Below are positions 51,230 through 59,637 of a stretch of DNA of 64,000 nucleotides, one piece after another. Within the stretch, counting starts at the first letter, position 1; every line of letters starts with the position of its first letter. The stretch is from Natronosalvus vescus (GTDB lineage Archaea; Halobacteriota; Halobacteria; Halobacteriales; Natrialbaceae): contig NZ_CP099546.1 of assembly GCF_023973145.1 (NCBI RefSeq), positions 558,001-622,000 of the forward strand, read 5' to 3'. The position numbers were made by a program, and so were the translations under genes. The notes beneath the pieces were generated by a model that had not been told where the DNA came from, searched no databases, and saw only the letters and a list, made by a program, of their open reading frames with translations.

Positions 51230-52147
51230 TCAGAACGGCTCCGAGAGATACGCCTTCGGCACCGCGTTCCTGACCGTCACCAGCGGGTCGACGACTTGAC
51301 TGATCTCGAGGCCGCCGACCAGGCTCGAGAACATGTACGCCTCGGTGTCGTCGAAGCCGTGTTCAGCGGCGAGCAACGCGATGGCGTCCTGATTGGCGAG
51401 TTCGCACGCCTCCTCGAGCGTCTCGGCGCTCGCGAGGGGCTTCCAAGCGTCGTCGGTCTCGACGAGGGGACGCTCGAGGGCGACGGCGGGATCGCTAACG
51501 ACCTCGAGGGTGACGTCGATCTCGGTGGCGATCTCGGAACCGGTGCCACACATCTCGCCGTCGGCCATCACCGCCTTGCAGTCGCCCATCGCGAGCATGG
51601 CGCCATCCTGAAAGACGGGGAAGTAGACGGTGTTCCCCGTCGTGATGTCGGTCGTATCGAGGTTGCCACCGTGATCGTGGGGTATCAGCGTGCTGTACCC
51701 CTCCTCGTCGTCGCGAGTAGCCACACCGATCGTGCCGATCACCGGATCGACCGGTACCTCGAGGTCGTCGAACGACAGGGTTCCGTCGTCGACCGGCGTC
51801 ATCTTCGAGCGCGGCGACTCGACATTCTCGTGGCCGTCGAGAAGCCCAAACCCGTCGATCGTCACCACGCGGCCGGCGGGTTCGGTGATCCGGATGTCGT
51901 CGATGTGGACGGCGAGGAGGTCACCCGGAGTCGCTCCGGCCACGGCGATCGGCCCCGTTGCCGCGTTGACTTCCTCGGGAACGGACTCGAGAACCTCGTC
52001 GTCGTCCATTACGGCACCCTCGAGGCTGTCCGCGGTCTCGACGGTTACCGAATCGCCGGACTCGACGGTGAGCGCGGCCTCGAGATCGGGTGTGAACTCG
52101 TAGATCTTGCTGTCCTCGTAGCCGATGGTGTGGTCGGTTCCGGACAT
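51230..52147 (-). CDS. Acetamidase/formamidase family protein
   Basis: A 305-aa hydrolase of the FmdA/AmdA family, which splits short-chain amides to ammonia and acid. Family segments are EGAVMDDDEVL, NAATGPIAVAGATPGDLLAVHIDDI, GVATRDDEEG-type turn, TLIPHDHGGNLDTTDITTGNTVYFPVFQDGAMLAMGDCKAVMADGEMCGTGSEIATEI and a late EAYMFSSLVGGLEISQVVDP. The His/Asp-rich HDHGGN and GDCKA segments are at the expected active site. It starts at the ATG at 52145-52147. The substrate is inferred only. Confidence 0.92.
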   Translation of the reverse strand: MSGTDHTIGYEDSKIYEFTPDLEAALTVESGDSVTVETADSLEGAVMDDDEVLESVPEEVNAATGPIAVAGATPGDLLAVHIDDIRITEPAGRVVTIDGFGLLDGHENVESPRSKMTPVDDGTLSFDDLEVPVDPVIGTIGVATRDDEEGYSTLIPHDHGGNLDTTDITTGNTVYFPVFQDGAMLAMGDCKAVMADGEMCGTGSEIATEIDVTLEVVSDPAVALERPLVETDDAWKPLASAETLEEACELANQDAIALLAAEHGFDDTEAYMFSSLVGGLEISQVVDPLVTVRNAVPKAYLSEPF

Positions 52148-52328
52148 AACTCGAGTGGACGGAGGGGCGCGTTCGGTATCAAACCGCATGGTTCCAGCCC
52201 GTCCGGTTCAACAGGTATCGGCGGGTGGTGAGCGGTGGCGGGTGTTCGGCCTCCGGCTTCCGCCTCTCGTCGCCAGTCTGTTGCTTCTCGTCGTTAGTCG
52301 GTCACACCTTGTCGTCGGCCGCTCACAC

Positions 52329-53027
52329 TCACCCGTCTTCGAAGGTCTCGACCAGTTCGCCGTCCTCGAGCGGATCCGGCGCGTTCGCCTCGTAGGCATC
52401 CGGCTCGAGCGTCCCCGCGTCGTCGTACGCAGCCCTGGCGACCCCGCTCTCGTCGATGGCGTAGATCACCCCACTGAAGCCGAGGTCGGCTTCCCAGACG
52501 CCGCCGTCGTCCGCACCGGCCGTCGCGCCGGCAGCGCGCAGGAAGAAGACGATCAGCACGTCCTCGTACCAGTCGAACTGCTCTCGGTTCTGGATGCTGT
52601 GACCGATCCTGAGGATGTGACTCGACCCAGCGCGCTCACACAGCACGTCGTGGGTGACGTATGCTTCGTCGAACGCCTCGAGGTACGCGATCAGGTCGGC
52701 CTCGTCGCCTGTCGCCGGCGGATCGGGGTACGGGATCGTTTCCGCCGTTTCGTACTCGTGCGTGTCGTCCGCGTACTCGACCTCGATGCGTTTCGATTCG
52801 CGCTCACACTCGGGCCGTGTCACTTCGCCGTCGAACGACTCGCGAACTGGAACACCCGACTGATCGACGAATCCGGACGACTCGTCGTCGGTCGCGTTCC
52901 CGGTGTCTGATTCGTTTCCGTTGCCACCGTCACCTCCGCTCTCGCCGCTCGAGCGACCCGCTCCGTCGTCCAGGCAACCCGCACCCGCCGCTGCACCGAG
53001 GGCTGCCAGGAGCGCTCGTCGGTTCAT
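52329..53027 (-). CDS. Tat-type lipoprotein of unknown function
   Basis: A 232-aa secreted protein. It opens with MNRRALLAALGAAAGAGCLDDG, a twin-arginine signal ending in a lipobox Cys at about residue 18. A low-complexity Ser/Gly/Asp linker follows, and then a globular part with no motif I recognise (DEADLIAYLEAFDEAYVTHDVLCERAG, then FDWYEDVLIVFFLRAAGATAG). It is probably anchored to the outer face of the membrane. It lies in the same direction as, and downstream of, the site-2 protease gene. Confidence 0.78.
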   Translation of the reverse strand: MNRRALLAALGAAAGAGCLDDGAGRSSGESGGDGGNGNESDTGNATDDESSGFVDQSGVPVRESFDGEVTRPECERESKRIEVEYADDTHEYETAETIPYPDPPATGDEADLIAYLEAFDEAYVTHDVLCERAGSSHILRIGHSIQNREQFDWYEDVLIVFFLRAAGATAGADDGGVWEADLGFSGVIYAIDESGVARAAYDDAGTLEPDAYEANAPDPLEDGELVETFEDG

Positions 53028-53109
53028 ACCTGTCCGTACGAAAACAGGTGTGAAAAAGGCGACCCAGACTGAAAGAGTGGTTTCAGCTTCCGGCGAGGGT
53101 CAATCTCGC

Positions 53110-53748
53110 TCAGAACTGCAGCCCGAACGTCAACACGAACAGCGCGAGCAACCCACCGCAGGTCGCGAACGTGACCGCGAACACCGGTTTGCTCCAGGTG
53201 AGCACCGACTTCCCGTCGAGTGGGCCGAACGGGATCATGTTGAAGGCGGCCAGAAACAGGTTGATCAGGACGCCCATGTAACCGATCCGCTCGAGGAGAC
53301 CGCTCTCGAGTGGCGACCCCAGGAACATAATCGGGAGGAAGAGGCCGGCGAGGGCGACGTTCGTGACCGGGCCGGCGACGGAGATCAGGCCGTTTTCGCG
53401 GTCGGTGATGCGCCCGCGGTGGTAGACGGCACCCGGAGCGGCGAACAGAAAGCCGACCAGGGCGCTCATCACTGCCAGAAACAGCATCTGGTAGTCCGCC
53501 CGGAACGCCGCGACCTGCCCGAAGTGAATCGCGACCACTTTGTGTGCAAGTTCGTGCAGCAGGAAGGCGACGCCGACGGTAACGAAGCTCAACCCGACCA
53601 TCGTCGCGAACCCCTCCGGTGTAGCCAGTCCGCGGTGGATCGGCGCAAGCAACAGCGCGAACGCGACGCTCAGCGTGATCCACGCGACGGCGAGGTCGAA
53701 CAGCTCCTTGTCACTGAACGAGAACGGCGACTGCTGACTGTAGCTCAC
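53110..53748 (-). CDS. Site-2-protease-like zinc metalloprotease
   Basis: A 212-aa polytopic intramembrane protease. The zinc motif HExxH is seen as LLHELAHKVVAIHFG and the second ligand motif as NMIPFGPLDGK (N-x2-P-x4-DG). There are about six helices. The GTG start at 53746-53748 (MSYSQQSPF) overlaps the TraB-family stop by 3 nt, so it is translationally coupled to that gene. The long frame upstream is antisense or TraB-overlapping and is not part of the family. Substrates are unknown; bacterial relatives cut membrane anti-sigma factors. Confidence 0.9.
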   Translation of the reverse strand: MSYSQQSPFSFSDKELFDLAVAWITLSVAFALLLAPIHRGLATPEGFATMVGLSFVTVGVAFLLHELAHKVVAIHFGQVAAFRADYQMLFLAVMSALVGFLFAAPGAVYHRGRITDRENGLISVAGPVTNVALAGLFLPIMFLGSPLESGLLERIGYMGVLINLFLAAFNMIPFGPLDGKSVLTWSKPVFAVTFATCGGLLALFVLTFGLQF

Positions 53749-55520
53749 GTGAGCACCTCGCGGATGAGCTCGAGACTGTTTCGGGCACCTTCCATGAGTT
53801 CGCCCATCAGCGCGTCCACGCCGCCGAGTTCGCCGCCGGCGAGCCACGGCAGGACGACCACCGGGAAGAGGAAGGTCGCAATCATGCTCCCGACGTTAGT
53901 CAGGGCGACGATCATGATCAGACGGAACAGCGGCACGTCGAACATCTGCTCGATTGCGTCGGTGATGGGCTGGCTCGTGTCGCCGGCGATCTCGTTCAAC
54001 GTCTGGATGTCAGTGACGTTCACCGGGCGGTGTCTGAGTTCCATGTAGCCGGCGAACCAGCCCGGTGCGAGCAGGGGGTTGATGCTGGTCAGCCAGGCGA
54101 CGGCACCGCCGACGCCGGCACTCGTCCACCGGGCTCCGGCCAGTCTGGCAAGGGTAAACGCGAACACGCCGTTGAACAGGAACCACGCCAGGAAGATCTG
54201 GAGCAAGAACACGTCACGCACGCCGGCCATCAACAGGAGGAAAAAGAAGCCGACGAATCCGATCATCACGAGGTAGCCGAGGAGCTTGGCAATCGAAAAT
54301 CGACGACCGGAGTCCGTCCCGGTGAGCGTGTCCATCGGGGGCAGCGTCTCGGGATTGGCGAGGAAGCGATCGATGCCGGCTTTGTGGCCTGCGCCGACGA
54401 CGGCGACGACGTTGTACCCCTGGGAGCGAAGCGCGTGAAGTTTGTGGGCGATAAATGCGTCTCGTTCGTCGATCAGGGCGTTTGCCCCGCGGGGGCTGAA
54501 CCGCCGGAACTCCTCCATCATCGCGGCGACCACGTCGCCGTCGGTCATCTCCTCGATGTCGATCTCCTCGACATCGTCTACCTCTGCGCTCATCGAATCG
54601 AGCAGCAGGCCAACGGTCGCGCCGACGACCACACCCACGCCGAGACCCGCGAGGCCGCCGACCGTTCCCCGGAGGGTCAGGTTACCGGCACTCTCGAGGG
54701 TACCGGCGCTAAAGGGGCCGACGAACGTCTCGGTGGCGACCAGCGCACTCATCGCGAGAACGCCGAGAATCGCCCCGGTGAGTACCCGGAGGGACGACCC
54801 GCTGAGAACCCCTCCGGTGTACTCGCCGGCGTGCTCGAGCGACGGTAAAAACAACAGACCGATGGAGAGACCGCCGACGACACCGATGCCAACGGCACCG
54901 ACGTACTGGAGGGTAGTCAGGTCAGTAACGCCCAGCGCAACGGTGCTTTCCAGGGCAAACCATGGACTCATCACGGCGCCGAAGAGGACGCCGGCGAGCA
55001 GGCCGAACACCGCTCCGAACGCGAGCGCAAGCGTTCGTGGGTCGGTAATCCCGATGGCGAGGCCCCCGACCATCTTGAGCTTCTCCGTCATCGTCAACCG
55101 CGCCCAGAATCGCTGGATAGTGACCTGGATGTCGCGGTCGACGAGGGCGACGCCGTGGCCGTTTTGTTCGGCGGCCTCGATGGCTGCTTTCATGTCCGCG
55201 CCGGGCTCGACGTCGAACTGTTCGCCCAGCCGCGACTGGACGTACGAGAGCATCCAGTAGGCTAAAAACTGAAAGACGGTGTTCCCGCTGAGGAGATCTT
55301 TGGCTTCGATGTCGTCCGGCGTCCCGCCCTGCATTTGGCGGTAGCGACCTTCGTCGAGTTCGACGGCGACCACGTCGGGGTTTTCCTGCTCGACGGTGTC
55401 GTGAACGTCCTCGACGCTGGCCTGGGAGACGTGAGCCGTGCCGAGGACGAACACGGAGCCGCGATCCCGTTCCGGGGGATTCGCCCGGTCGGAAACGGTC
55501 GCGTCACCTGCATCACTCAT
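53745..55520 (-). CDS. TraB/PrgY-family membrane protein
   Basis: A 591-aa protein. The N-terminal soluble part has the family GxxH motif (VFVLGTAHVSQASVEDV) and VVAVELDEGRY; a second GxxH (VVGAGHKAG) lies near residue 378. Most of the C-terminal half and a middle block are hydrophobic, giving eight or more helices. TraB/PrgY blocks pheromone action in Enterococcus, and related Tiki proteins are metalloproteases; the archaeal role is unknown. The start is the ATG at 55518-55520. It shares a stop/start overlap with the site-2 protease gene. Confidence 0.9.
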   Translation of the reverse strand: MSDAGDATVSDRANPPERDRGSVFVLGTAHVSQASVEDVHDTVEQENPDVVAVELDEGRYRQMQGGTPDDIEAKDLLSGNTVFQFLAYWMLSYVQSRLGEQFDVEPGADMKAAIEAAEQNGHGVALVDRDIQVTIQRFWARLTMTEKLKMVGGLAIGITDPRTLALAFGAVFGLLAGVLFGAVMSPWFALESTVALGVTDLTTLQYVGAVGIGVVGGLSIGLLFLPSLEHAGEYTGGVLSGSSLRVLTGAILGVLAMSALVATETFVGPFSAGTLESAGNLTLRGTVGGLAGLGVGVVVGATVGLLLDSMSAEVDDVEEIDIEEMTDGDVVAAMMEEFRRFSPRGANALIDERDAFIAHKLHALRSQGYNVVAVVGAGHKAGIDRFLANPETLPPMDTLTGTDSGRRFSIAKLLGYLVMIGFVGFFFLLLMAGVRDVFLLQIFLAWFLFNGVFAFTLARLAGARWTSAGVGGAVAWLTSINPLLAPGWFAGYMELRHRPVNVTDIQTLNEIAGDTSQPITDAIEQMFDVPLFRLIMIVALTNVGSMIATFLFPVVVLPWLAGGELGGVDALMGELMEGARNSLELIREVLT

Positions 55521-55672
55521 TGTCGGGTACACTCGCCGACGACTTTTACCAGTATCGAAGCGTGTCACTTTTTTGTGTGACCACCGCTGTCACTCGTGTG
55601 CGCGCCGTGTGGGCAAATAACGGGGGAGAACGACTACGAAGACTGATTGTACCGCTTCCGAAAGAGTATGCC

Positions 55673-56119
55673 ATGACCGACCTGCTCGAGACACTGATCG
55701 AAAACCGCGAGATGGTACAGCCGACTCACGCGAACAACCTCGAGACGACCCACGGTGGCAACGTCATGCTCTGGATGGACGAGATTGGGGCGATGTCAGC
55801 GATGCGCTTTTCCGGGGAAACCTGCGTGACCGCACGGGTCGATCGGATGAATTTCGAGCGGCCGATTCAGGTGGGCGACGTGGCGTTCATCTCGGCGTAC
55901 GTCTACGACGCAGGCCGAACGAGCGCGAAAGTGCGCCTTCGCACGTACCGCGAGGATCTACGAACGGGTGACCGGGAGAAGACGACCGAGTCGGTGTTCA
56001 CGTTCGTTGCGATAGACGAAGACCGCAAGCCAACGCCGGTGCCGGAGCTGACGGTGAGCACGGATCGCGGCGAGCAGTTGCGACAGGAGGCGCTCGCGTA
56101 CGATTCCGACGACCGGTGA
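55673..56119 (+). CDS. Hotdog-fold acyl-CoA thioesterase
   Basis: A 148-aa single hotdog domain of the acyl-CoA hydrolase type: VQPTHANNLETTHGGNVMLWMDEIGAMSAMRFSGETCVTARVDRMNFERPIQVGDVAFISAYVYDAGRTS. The helix starting HGGNVMLWMDE is the substrate-binding one. It hydrolyses an acyl-CoA of unknown chain length. It starts at the ATG at 55673, divergent from the TraB-family gene with a 152-bp gap. Confidence 0.92.
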   Translation: MTDLLETLIENREMVQPTHANNLETTHGGNVMLWMDEIGAMSAMRFSGETCVTARVDRMNFERPIQVGDVAFISAYVYDAGRTSAKVRLRTYREDLRTGDREKTTESVFTFVAIDEDRKPTPVPELTVSTDRGEQLRQEALAYDSDDR

Positions 56120-56195
56120 CCCTCGATCCCTGACCGCCGATCACTGGTATGGGACGACGCTGTGTAGGACGGCGGATCATCGTGCCCACTCGAGG

Positions 56196-57260
56196 TCACG
56201 CGAACCGAACCGTTTCCGTCTCCGGGTCGATCGTCAATCGGCCACCGATCGGGATCGGCACCGTCGGCCAGGTGTGGCCGAACTCGATCCCCTGCACGAC
56301 CGGGGCCTCGGGATTGTACACCCCGAACGCGTCGCTGATCGCCTCCCGCTGGCGACGACGATACTGCCTGCGCCACTCGCTGGGTCGATCCTCGCGGTGT
56401 GAGCGTGCCGGCGGCCGGCCGACCAGCACGCCCGAAAATCGCTCGAGGAGACCGCGCTCGCCCAGTGCACGGAGGACGCCGGCGACCCACTCCGGGTCGG
56501 GAATCTCTTCTGAGGTCTCGAGTGCGAGTACCGTCCCCTCGAGGGTTGTCGGCTCAGGGAGGTAGCGATCGGCCAGGAACTGCTGATCGAGAATTTCGAG
56601 ACAGCCACCCCAGACGCGCCCTGAAATGCGCGTTGAACCGCCCGACCAGTGCCAGTCGGGGCTCGGTTCCGTCTCCCGAGGTTCCTCGAGAGCGGCCGGA
56701 TCGTCCCAGTTCCCCGCCTGATCGGTGAAGCGCTCGGCTGGCTCGAGCTGGCCGATCGACTCCTCGAAGAACGCTCGTTCGGTGTACTCGATGGTGTGCT
56801 CGAACAGCGAGCCGTCCATCGCAAGTTCGCTCATCACCGACGGGCCGTAAAAGGAGATGATGCCGAGATTCCACAGGTACAGCGCGAGGTTGGTGTTGTC
56901 GCTGTAGCCAAAAAACCGAGTCGGGTTCGCCCGAAGCACCTCAGGCTCGAGGTGTCTGAGCATCCGAATCTGGTCGTTGCCACCGATGACGGCGATCACA
57001 CCCCGAATCTCCGGGTCTTCGAAGGCGTCCACGACGTCGCGGGCTCGAGCCGCCGGCTGTTCGAAGAGTTCCTCGTTCTCCATCGAGGCCGTCGGGAACT
57101 CGATTGGCTCGAGGTCGAATACGGTTCGCAGGCGCTCGAGCCCCAGTTCGTAGACGTGGGGCACCTCCGGGGCGGGGTTCGATGCCGGGGCGACGACGGC
57201 GATTCGGTCGCCACGCTCGAGCGGCGGCGGAATGACGAACTCGGATGTGGTCGTGGTCAT
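56196..57260 (-). CDS. Peptidase S66 (LD-carboxypeptidase / MccF-like)
   Basis: A 354-aa serine peptidase of family S66. It opens with PPLERGDRIAVVAPASNPAP. The nucleophile Ser is in FFGYSDNTNLALYLW, the triad Glu in TVLALETSEE, and the His in VVQGIEFGHTWP. Bacterial members cut murein tetrapeptides or inactivate microcin C; archaea lack murein, so a role in detoxifying peptides or amino-acyl conjugates is likelier. It starts at the ATG at 57258-57260. The family is clear; the substrate is unknown. Confidence 0.9.
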   Translation of the reverse strand: MTTTTSEFVIPPPLERGDRIAVVAPASNPAPEVPHVYELGLERLRTVFDLEPIEFPTASMENEELFEQPAARARDVVDAFEDPEIRGVIAVIGGNDQIRMLRHLEPEVLRANPTRFFGYSDNTNLALYLWNLGIISFYGPSVMSELAMDGSLFEHTIEYTERAFFEESIGQLEPAERFTDQAGNWDDPAALEEPRETEPSPDWHWSGGSTRISGRVWGGCLEILDQQFLADRYLPEPTTLEGTVLALETSEEIPDPEWVAGVLRALGERGLLERFSGVLVGRPPARSHREDRPSEWRRQYRRRQREAISDAFGVYNPEAPVVQGIEFGHTWPTVPIPIGGRLTIDPETETVRFA

Positions 57261-57567
57261 AGCGCTACTGTTCGCGAGCAGGACAAAATATGCTGGGTTG
57301 GTGTGGGAGGCCCTGTCAGATACTCCTACGAGCAATCGGAACCGCGGGGCACCCACCTCGAAAGCCCCACCCGAAAGGGTTGTTCGGCCGGTCGACACGG
57401 GCGGGATTGAAAGGGACTTTCGTGGCGGTAACATCGCTTTCAGCCCTGAGGGACCGTACTCTGACCATCTCCGTCGGCGTGATAGGGAGGTGCATCTCAC
57501 TGTCGGTGTGGGAGGCAGTTGCACCCGTCAGGGACGAATTGGGTCGATAGCACCCGACAACTTGATC
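57261..57567. other. Intergenic region with possible mobile-element remnants
   Basis: No gene is seen. It contains AAAGCCCCACCCG near 57360 and GGCGGGATTGAAAGG near 57400-57414, which look like pieces seen near haloarchaeal IS ends and CRISPR repeats, but neither recurs in the window. A GTGTGGGAGGC word is present twice (57300 and 57508). Confidence 0.4.
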
Positions 57568-58359
57568 CTACCGCCCTCCAGCAAGGACGCCCTCGAGTTC
57601 GGCCAACGAATCGAGCACGTACGTCGGTTCTTCTTCAACATCGGCGAGGTCGTCTCGCCCCATCACACCCGTCGTCACGAGCGCGGTACCCATCCCCGCC
57701 CGCCGGCCGAGTTCGACGTCCGTGTTCAGCCGATCGCCGACGATCAGCGTCCGTTCGGGCTCGCTCCCGAGGCGCTCGAGGGCGGCGTCGGCGGCGATCG
57801 AAGACGGTTTGCCGAGGATTGCATCGACCGACTGGCCGGCGATCGCCTCGAGCGACGCGATTATCGCCCCCGACCCGGGACTCATCCCGCCCTCGGTGGG
57901 GATCGTCACGTCCGGATCGGTGCCGTAGAAGGCGTCGGCGGCCTCGAGCGCGACGAGCGCTCGCTGGAGGTCGTCGTAGGACAGGTCGCGGTCGATCGAC
58001 CCGAGGACGACGTCGGCGGCTTCGGGGTCGTCGGTAACCGTGAGCGAGGCACCCTCGAGCACATTTCGAAGCCGACGCTCGCCGACCAGAAACACCGCGT
58101 CGTCGGGATGAGTGCGGGAGAGATACTCGGCGGAGACGGTTGCGGAGGTGAGGACGTAGTGAGGGTCGACCGCGATGTCGTGCACGGATAGCCGCTCGCC
58201 GTAGTGGGCCGCCCCGCGGGTTGGATTGTTCGAAAACAGCAGTCGATCACAGTCAGCGTCCCCTATCGCTGTCAATCCCTCGACGGCACCAGGAATGAGC
58301 CGTTCGCCACGGACGATAGTGCCGTCGACGTCGAGGATGACTGCGTCGTAGCTCGTCAT
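57568..58359 (-). CDS. HAD-superfamily hydrolase (NagD-like)
   Basis: A 263-aa phosphatase of the NagD/PGP branch. The nucleophile motif is VILDVDGTIVRG (D-x-D), motif II is LLFSNNPTRG, Lys lies in ILGKPSS, and motif IV is TLIVGDRLNTDVELGRRAGMGTALVTTGV. It hydrolyses a small phosphate ester, possibly a sugar or nucleotide phosphate. It starts at the ATG at 58357-58359. It is divergent from the gene at 58495. Confidence 0.92.
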   Translation of the reverse strand: MTSYDAVILDVDGTIVRGERLIPGAVEGLTAIGDADCDRLLFSNNPTRGAAHYGERLSVHDIAVDPHYVLTSATVSAEYLSRTHPDDAVFLVGERRLRNVLEGASLTVTDDPEAADVVLGSIDRDLSYDDLQRALVALEAADAFYGTDPDVTIPTEGGMSPGSGAIIASLEAIAGQSVDAILGKPSSIAADAALERLGSEPERTLIVGDRLNTDVELGRRAGMGTALVTTGVMGRDDLADVEEEPTYVLDSLAELEGVLAGGR

Positions 58360-58494
58360 GTCCTGAGTGAGGGTCGCCAGCGGGTTGAGCGTTCGGTTCG
58401 AGACGCTCTCACTGCCTCGACTGGTCGGCGCGATGTCCTGGGAAACCGGGTGCGCGTACGAATTCTTATTCGACACCAGGGCATAGGATCGCCC

Positions 58495-58962
58495 ATGACA
58501 CTCGAGGTCGAGGCACCCGATCCGCCGGAGCTGTCGTACGTCGATCCGAACGAGTACGAGGACGCGACCGTCGTCGGCGATCCCGACGATATCGACTACC
58601 GGCGCGAGGAACTCCAGGGATTTCTCGAGGACGGGGCCTGGGAGGAGGCGTTCGAAATCTGGCGAAAGGACGCCGACTTAGCACCCGAGGCGTTCGATAT
58701 CGCGACCGATCTCGACCTCTTCTCGCAGTTCGACTTCTTCTGGGACGATTTCGCCGACCGCGTCGGCTACCACGCGCCGGGGATTCCCGAGGACTGGCGC
58801 GAACGCGAGTATCACCCGGGACTCGACTCCTGGGGGACGGTCTCTTCGATCAACGCCGAACTCACCGAGTTCGGACAACTGGTCTGTGAGATCCTGAAAG
58901 ACGAGTACATCGACTGGGAAGCCGAGTACGAACCGCCGGAGGATCTGCCGGACTTCGACTGA
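58495..58962 (+). CDS. Conserved acidic protein of unknown function
   Basis: A 155-aa, very acidic soluble protein without signal peptide or membrane helix. It is rich in Trp and Phe within helical stretches (DGAWEEAFEIWRKDADLAPEAFDIATDLDLFSQFDFFWDDFADRVG), and ends in EDLPDFD. I do not recognise a family; coding character is supported by composition and by an undisturbed frame from a good ATG. It is divergent from the HAD gene. Confidence 0.72.
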   Translation: MTLEVEAPDPPELSYVDPNEYEDATVVGDPDDIDYRREELQGFLEDGAWEEAFEIWRKDADLAPEAFDIATDLDLFSQFDFFWDDFADRVGYHAPGIPEDWREREYHPGLDSWGTVSSINAELTEFGQLVCEILKDEYIDWEAEYEPPEDLPDFD

Positions 58963-59010
58963 TTCGGTCGATTCCCGGGGCCGTTGACAGGGTCGATCGA
59001 ACGGTTCTAC

Positions 59011-59637
59011 TCACTCGCCGGGCATTCGAGCCGCCACCGCGACGGTCTCCGGTCGGTTTCTCGCCTCGAGAATCTCGAAGCCGGCGGACTCGAGGCCATT
59101 TCGGACGTCCGCGAGGGAGAACCGTTCGTCCGTCGAGGGGCCGTCCTCGCCGTCTCCATCGGCCGACCAGTCGACGATCGCCAGGCGGCCGCCGGGGCGG
59201 AGCACGCGAGCGAGTTCGGTGAGCGCGGCGTCTTCGAAGGTCTCGAGAGCCGCCGAATCTCCTGCCTCGAGATCCTGGATCGTCGGATCGGCGTACTCGT
59301 GGTGGGTCATCGTGGAGTACGCGGCGTCGAGGTGGTCGTCGTCGAACGGGAGCGAGTCGATTCCAGCAGTCACGCAGTCGACGTTCTCGGGCAGCCCCTT
59401 TTCGCGGTAGAACCCGTGCATCGCCGCCTGCACGTCGACGGCGTAACAGGTGCCCGCGAAGGGGGCTACGTCGTCGGTGTAAAAACCGGTACCGGAGCCG
59501 AGATCCGCGACCCTCGTCTCGCTGTCAGCCTCGAGGTCGAGCATGGCCAGCAGTTCTTCGCGCGAGCAGAACCGGTACCGACCGGGATCCTCGAGTGCGT
59601 CGGCACGGTCGGTCGGGAACGTGTGAAACCCCGACAT
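59011..59637 (-). CDS. Class I SAM-dependent methyltransferase
   Basis: A 208-aa methyltransferase with motif I VADLGSGTGFYTDDVAPFA, a later DAAYSTMTHHEY (post-II) and a typical ELARVLRPGGRLAIVDW. The substrate is unknown; the ERFSLADVRNGLESAGFEI tail is like ubiquinone/menaquinone-type methyltransferases. It starts at the ATG at 59635-59637, overlapping the stop of the LLM oxidoreductase by one base (TAATG), so the two are an operon. Confidence 0.9.
   Translation of the reverse strand: MSGFHTFPTDRADALEDPGRYRFCSREELLAMLDLEADSETRVADLGSGTGFYTDDVAPFAGTCYAVDVQAAMHGFYREKGLPENVDCVTAGIDSLPFDDDHLDAAYSTMTHHEYADPTIQDLEAGDSAALETFEDAALTELARVLRPGGRLAIVDWSADGDGEDGPSTDERFSLADVRNGLESAGFEILEARNRPETVAVAARMPGE

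Noticed and set aside
52903-54048. 381-codon open frame antisense to the lipoprotein, protease and TraB genes
   Set aside because: It spans three genes on the other strand and has a Gln/Arg/Glu-rich shadow composition.
57401-57415. CRISPR-like word GCGGGATTGAAAGGG
   Set aside because: A single copy without repeat-spacer spacing or cas genes, so no CRISPR array.
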